DNA of 64,000 nt, taken from Datisca glomerata. Its lineage: Eukaryota; Streptophyta; Magnoliopsida; Cucurbitales; Datiscaceae. Below are positions 59,612 through 64,000 of the stretch, in pieces. The stretch spans positions 371,645 through 435,644 of the forward strand of contig QANY01013420.1 in NCBI GenBank assembly GCA_003255025.1, given 5' to 3'. The notes beneath the pieces are model-generated. The model saw only the letters and a program-made list of their open reading frames with translations. It was not told the DNA's origin and made no database searches. The position numbers and the translations under genes were made by a program. Numbering within the stretch: the first letter of the stretch is position 1; the number at the start of each line of letters is the position of its first letter.

Positions 59612-61469
59612 TTATCTTCATGCACATTATCATTACTTTATTCTCTGATGCTTGTTATGTACATATCAAAGTTTATTTGGCCCACTTATGCTATTAAAGT
59701 ATCAATAAGAACAAAATATAGCATCCAACGATACCTCAATCAATAAGAACAAAACAGTTCTACCAAGGTATTAAAGTTTTAGAGGGTACTCAATATGAAA
59801 ATGCGGTTCAACTACTCCCTATACAAGGAGTACGACCAGATTATCTAGCCCAATCAATGGAACCAATGAGAAAAAAAATCCTTAAGGTTTAGCTACTAGT
59901 ATTTTCAGCACTCATAAGCTGATCGTATAAGGGCTCTTAGAGCAGTCATGATTAATTGAACATCAACTAACCGATCAGTAAAAGCTTCCAACCAAAACAG
60001 AATGTACTTCATTCAAATTCATTTTTTACAATAACATAAACAACAGTAACCACACAAAGTTGAATGAAATTAACCAGATGTCCAGTATGCTTACCATGAT
60101 AAGTTTGATAAATGTGTAAAACCGTTAGAATAATGAATGCTCAAATGAAAAGGATAGAGAACATGAGTGGAACATACCTAACTTGACTTCACTTTCTTCA
60201 CAAATCACTGTTCTTAAATCCTCTGAAGATCTCAACAGACAAGCTATTTTTCTCGAACCATCTCAATCTCATCTTCAACGTTCATATGAGCTCCCAAATA
60301 TGAATAATCGACATTGGAGAACATATAGTATATCAATTAAAAATCCAAAGCTTCAGTTATCAGTTCAAAACATAAATAAAAAGATAAAGAGCGAGAAAAT
60401 ATGGTTCCTTCTGAGAGTCACAGACATCGCAGTCACCAATGGAGATAATCACTTCAATTGTAGATTTCTACCATCTGAAGAGTAGAGAGGAACGACCTGG
60501 TTGCTCTAGAAGCAATCTGCAAATCTGAGAGCTCATTTTCTAGGAAAGAACAGGAATCAAAGAGAAAGAGAGACGCTGAAAGACAGAGAGAAAGATTTTA
60601 TTCACTTTTGTTTGGATGAGTCAAAAGCAAACCATTAAAATCTAAAAATGCTAAGGTTAAAACTACTACTTCCCTCATTAACCAAAGCTCGAGCTTTTAT
60701 GGTCGAATTTAACAGTAGACGACGACAAAAGCTCTAACTTTTACAAAGAGAAAGAGAGAGAGAGAGATTACAAAAATGGAGGGGAAAGAGAGAGGAGGGC
60801 TCAGACCACAAAAAGATGAGGGCATACTGAGATTGAATGAAAAAGAAAAGAAGAAAGGGGCAGTGAGAAAAATCCTAATTTTTCAGGGATGGTCACCTAT
60901 ATAGGAGAGAGAAAGAGTCTCTCTATCTAACAGCTGAGATTAACCTGATCAGATCTTACGATCATGATTGATCCTGGTATGAATTCCAGAAAACAAATTC
61001 CCGATATTGGATATGGACCGTCTATTAACTAGATGATGTGGGACGCTTTTCTTTTTTTCCAATTCCTTGCTTCTTCCTCCAATTTCTTTTCCATGTAGAT
61101 GAATGACTGCCCAGCTTTTTTTTCGTTTTTAGATCACATGAACCGAAATTTTTTCCTTTTTTAGAACATAAGCCCAATTACTCTTAATCACTAGTGGACT
61201 AACTCGAAGTGTTCTCCATCATTAAAAAGTGCTATTAGAAGTGTCTGATGCATTATAAAACTACATATATCACTCTTCAAAGATTGAATTGGATTGAATT
61301 TTAGTCATCATTTAAGAAAAAAGAACGGCAAATATATAATTGCACTATTTTAATACCTATTAGTTAGTTTACATCCATATTTTTAGATGAAAAACATAAT
61401 ATACGTTTAATTTCCATATCCTAACTTTTATGTGTTATGTATTATTAATCAAATTTTGATCAAATGTAC
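59612..61469. other. intergenic sequence with a possible minus-strand gene start near 60536
   Basis: On the minus strand a pyrimidine-rich leader-like stretch (CTCTCTCTTTCC, complement of 60730-60800) is followed by an ATG at 60536. That ATG opens MSSQICRLLLEQPGRSSLLF, then a GT donor (ATG|GTAGAA) at 60471. A second donor-like TTAG|GTATGT lies near 60175. This could be the first exon of a gene whose remainder was split by copia C. No homologue is recognised, so I do not call a CDS. Confidence 0.3.
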
Positions 61470-62163
61470 TTAAGATTATGTATTATAATCTTATTATAAA
61501 TTTGAGCTCAATAACCATTCAGTTCTAGAATAAATACTTAAGGTAACCAATATACGATCCGTAAGGAAAGCTTAGATTCCAAATCTTCTAAGATCATGTC
61601 TTCATCCATCCACATCACTCAATCACCAAAATAAAAGTCACTAGCCTGATTAACAAACAGACCTTAATGAGTGAATCATAATATCTATTAGACATGCATA
61701 AGAGTTCATGACTACTCAAGATTCAGACTTATCTACATATGATCATCGAATTGATGTGAATTAAATCTTTATGATAAACGACACGTTAATAAAGATATTA
61801 ATTCACATCGGTCATGTCATATATAATCTTATTATATAAAGTACATTCACTAAGATGTCTATCCACATCAATGATCCGCATCTATATCACACGCATTTAT
61901 AATGCTTAGTGAACCGTACTAGCAACCATTCATTAAAGATTCTATACTTTAATATGTTGCTGGCAATTTTATTTATTATATATGATCTTCATCTTCTCGT
62001 AGTAATACAAGATCATGATCTCATTAATAAATATAGAATTTTTAGATATTTATATAAATTATCCAACAATAATCTAAAAGAACAATTATAAGAAAAATGT
62101 AATCCTCTTTAAATTTCATATCAAAATGTCAATACACATGATTTGAGGGCATAACCCCCAACA
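61470..62163 (-). repeat. 3' LTR of a second element of the copia A family
   Basis: On the minus strand it begins TGTTGGGGGTTATGCCC at 62163, preceded by the purine tract AGTGAGAGAT. It aligns with 8000-8752 over about 690 bp, including ATACGATCCGTAAGGAAAGC and ACATCAATGAT. It appears truncated at its U5 end near 61470, because similarity to the other copy ends there. Confidence 0.75.
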
Positions 62164-64000
62164 ATCTCTCACTTGCCCTAAAGCAAATGTGGCATCTCAC
62201 TTAATCCCATGCTACGCACGTGACCCTCAAATGACTTCTCAGAAAGTGTCTTTGTAAAAGGATCAACCAGGTTTTGTTTCGATGCTATCTTCATAACAGT
62301 CACATCTCTTCGATGCACGATCTTTCTTACAAGATGATATTTCCTCTCTATGTGCTTGCCTCTCTTGTGACTCCTCGGTTCCTTGGAATATGCTACCGCC
62401 CCGCTGTTATCACAGTACAGAATCAATGACTTGTCCATATCTGAAACTACTCTAGATCAGAATAGAACTTTCTAAGCCATACTACCTCTTCCACAATTTC
62501 ACAAGCCGCTATATATTCAGCTTCCATAGTAGAATATGCAATGCTGGATTGTTTAATACTTCTCCAGACTACAGCTCCTCCACCCAAGGTGAATACTGAT
62601 TCAGATGTTGACTTTCGACTGTCTCTGTCTGATTGAAAATCAGAATCAGTATATAGTTTCTCGTTTTCCTAAGATACTTGAGAATGTGCTTTGCTGCAAT
62701 CCAATGTTCCAAACCTAGATTCGATTGATAACGACTGACAATTCCCACTGCATAACAATTGTCCAGTTTCGTACATTACATGACATACATAGATTTCCAA
62801 CTGCTGAAGCATATGGAACCTTTCTTATATCCTCTTTGTCCTAAGGTGTCGTAGGACATTGTTCCTTGGAATGGACAATTTCATGTCTGATCGGTTGTTG
62901 ACCTTTTTTGGAATTCTCCGTAGAGAATCTCTCTAGCACTTTATCAATATAAGATGCCTGACAATGTGTTAAGAACATGCTCTTTCTATCCCTTAGGATT
63001 TGGATGCCTGGAACAGAGCTCGCTTCTTCCAACTCTTTCATTTAAAATTTCTCAGCTAACCACTTTTTTACCTCTGACAAAGTTTCTACATCATTCCCAA
63101 TTAGTAGAATATCATCAACATAAAGACCTAAGAAAAACACCATCTTATATTTGGTGTATTTATAAACACAGGCTTCGTTTTTCTCGAAGTCATAAGATTT
63201 TATAATCTCATCAAATGTAAGATTCCAAGCTCTAGATGCTTGCTTTAATCCATAAATTGATTTAAGCAACTTGCATACTTTCTGATCTTACCCCTTTTAT
63301 ACGAATCTTTCTGGTTGCATCATATAGATGCTTTCTTCAAGAGAGTCATTCAGAAAAGCTATCTTGACGTCCATTTGCCATATCTCATAGTCAAAACTAG
63401 TGGCTATGGGCAAAAGGATGCGAATGGATTTTAGCATGGCCACATAGGAGAATGTCTCTTCATAATCGACTCTTTCCCTTTGTTTATAGCCATTGGCTAC
63501 TAACCGTGCCTTGAAAGTCTCAACTTTCCCATGTGCACCTTTTTTCTTCTTGAAACATATACATCCAATGAGCCTGACATCTTCAGGTGGATCTACAAGT
63601 TCTCAAATGGAATTGGAATATATAGATTCCATTTTCTGGTTCATGGCATCTTGCCATTTCTCCTTTTTAAGATCATATATTGCTTCCTCATAAAATAATA
63701 GATCGTCCTTATTAGTGTTTGACACTAGGACACATGACACTAGGACATCTGCAAAAAGGAACATACATGGTTAGTGGCTCCTGAATCAAGTATCCAGGAT
63801 GACAAATCATATTTCACTAAACAAGCTTCAAGTACAGGTAAATCATATTTATCTTTTTTTTCAGCTCAAATAGATACTTGTTACAGTTTATCTTCCAATG
63901 ACCTTCAAACTCACCGTGGAAACACTTTCCTTTGGACTTGCTGTCTTTCTTATTCTTCTTCTCTTTTGCTGATGTCATGACTTTCTTTACTCTTTTGTTC
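62164..64000 (-). pseudogene. copia pol fragment (element B), running off the window
   Basis: RNase H at 62438-62178 (LILYCDNSGAVAYSKEPRSH, HIERKYHLVRKIV, LVDPFTKTLSEKSFEGH) is nearly intact. RT at 63269-63042 keeps SIYGLKQASRAWN and LYVDDILLIGND. A break near 63040 and further stops interrupt it. Beyond about 63740 the sequence jumps to the gag/protease boundary (ending with the zinc-knuckle-adjacent lysine-rich region, compare 11700-11960), so most of the integrase has been deleted relative to element A. The 5' part lies beyond the window. Confidence 0.85.

Overview
This window is nuclear DNA of a flowering plant, most likely a eudicot. It is AT-rich and intron-containing, with plant-specific gene families (WRKY, GRAS, WNK) and mostly decayed plant transposons. 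Nothing suggests a bacterial, organellar or viral replicon. I cannot name the species.

Genes. Four nuclear loci are readable. (1) A WNK-type kinase of the WNK11 kind (minus strand, 17162-18671) has a well-preserved kinase domain, but its amino-terminal coding part carries a one-base frameshift and an in-frame TAG. (2) A complete group I WRKY factor in six exons (plus, 32355-37823, 584 aa) matches WRKY20. (3) A single-coding-exon GRAS regulator of the PAT1 clade (minus, 38802-40385, 527 aa) lies tail-to-tail with the WRKY gene. (4) A four-exon gene (minus, 43341-44239, 137 aa) encodes a probable plastid membrane protein with a CxxC zinc-finger tail.

Repeats by region. 1-2400: plus-strand Ty1/copia remnant and LTR. 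5165-6662: broken plant-mobile-domain (PMD) gene. 7800-14014: minus-strand copia element A with a long leader, followed by a 75-bp near-perfect inverted repeat. 14672-16055: Mutator-like element with about 280-bp TIRs and a perfect 9-bp target duplication, carrying what looks like a captured piece of a COP1-interactive protein 1 gene. 19133-20106: probable non-autonomous Helitron. 23056-24342: spaced direct duplication. 26009-31000: non-coding LTR element with a Tat/gypsy-type primer site and two internal minisatellites. 31133-32030: about 200-bp tandem repeat running up to the WRKY leader. 42743-42900: tRNA-derived SINE. 45484-47330: two palindromic minisatellites flanking an inverted-repeat element. 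48055-48389: block bounded by perfect 22-bp inverted repeats. 48597-48874: second PMD relic. 49010-49680: short-period minisatellite. 50971-59611: degenerate but structurally complete copia element C with both LTRs. 61470-64000: 3' part of a second copy of the element A family, running off the window.

How they fit together. The window is a gene island (about 32-44 kb) in a transposon-rich setting. I found no evidence of a new multi-gene system. The observations most worth checking are the doubly lesioned WNK gene, the gene-capturing Mutator element, the Helitron, the foldback structures, and a possible minus-strand gene split by copia element C.
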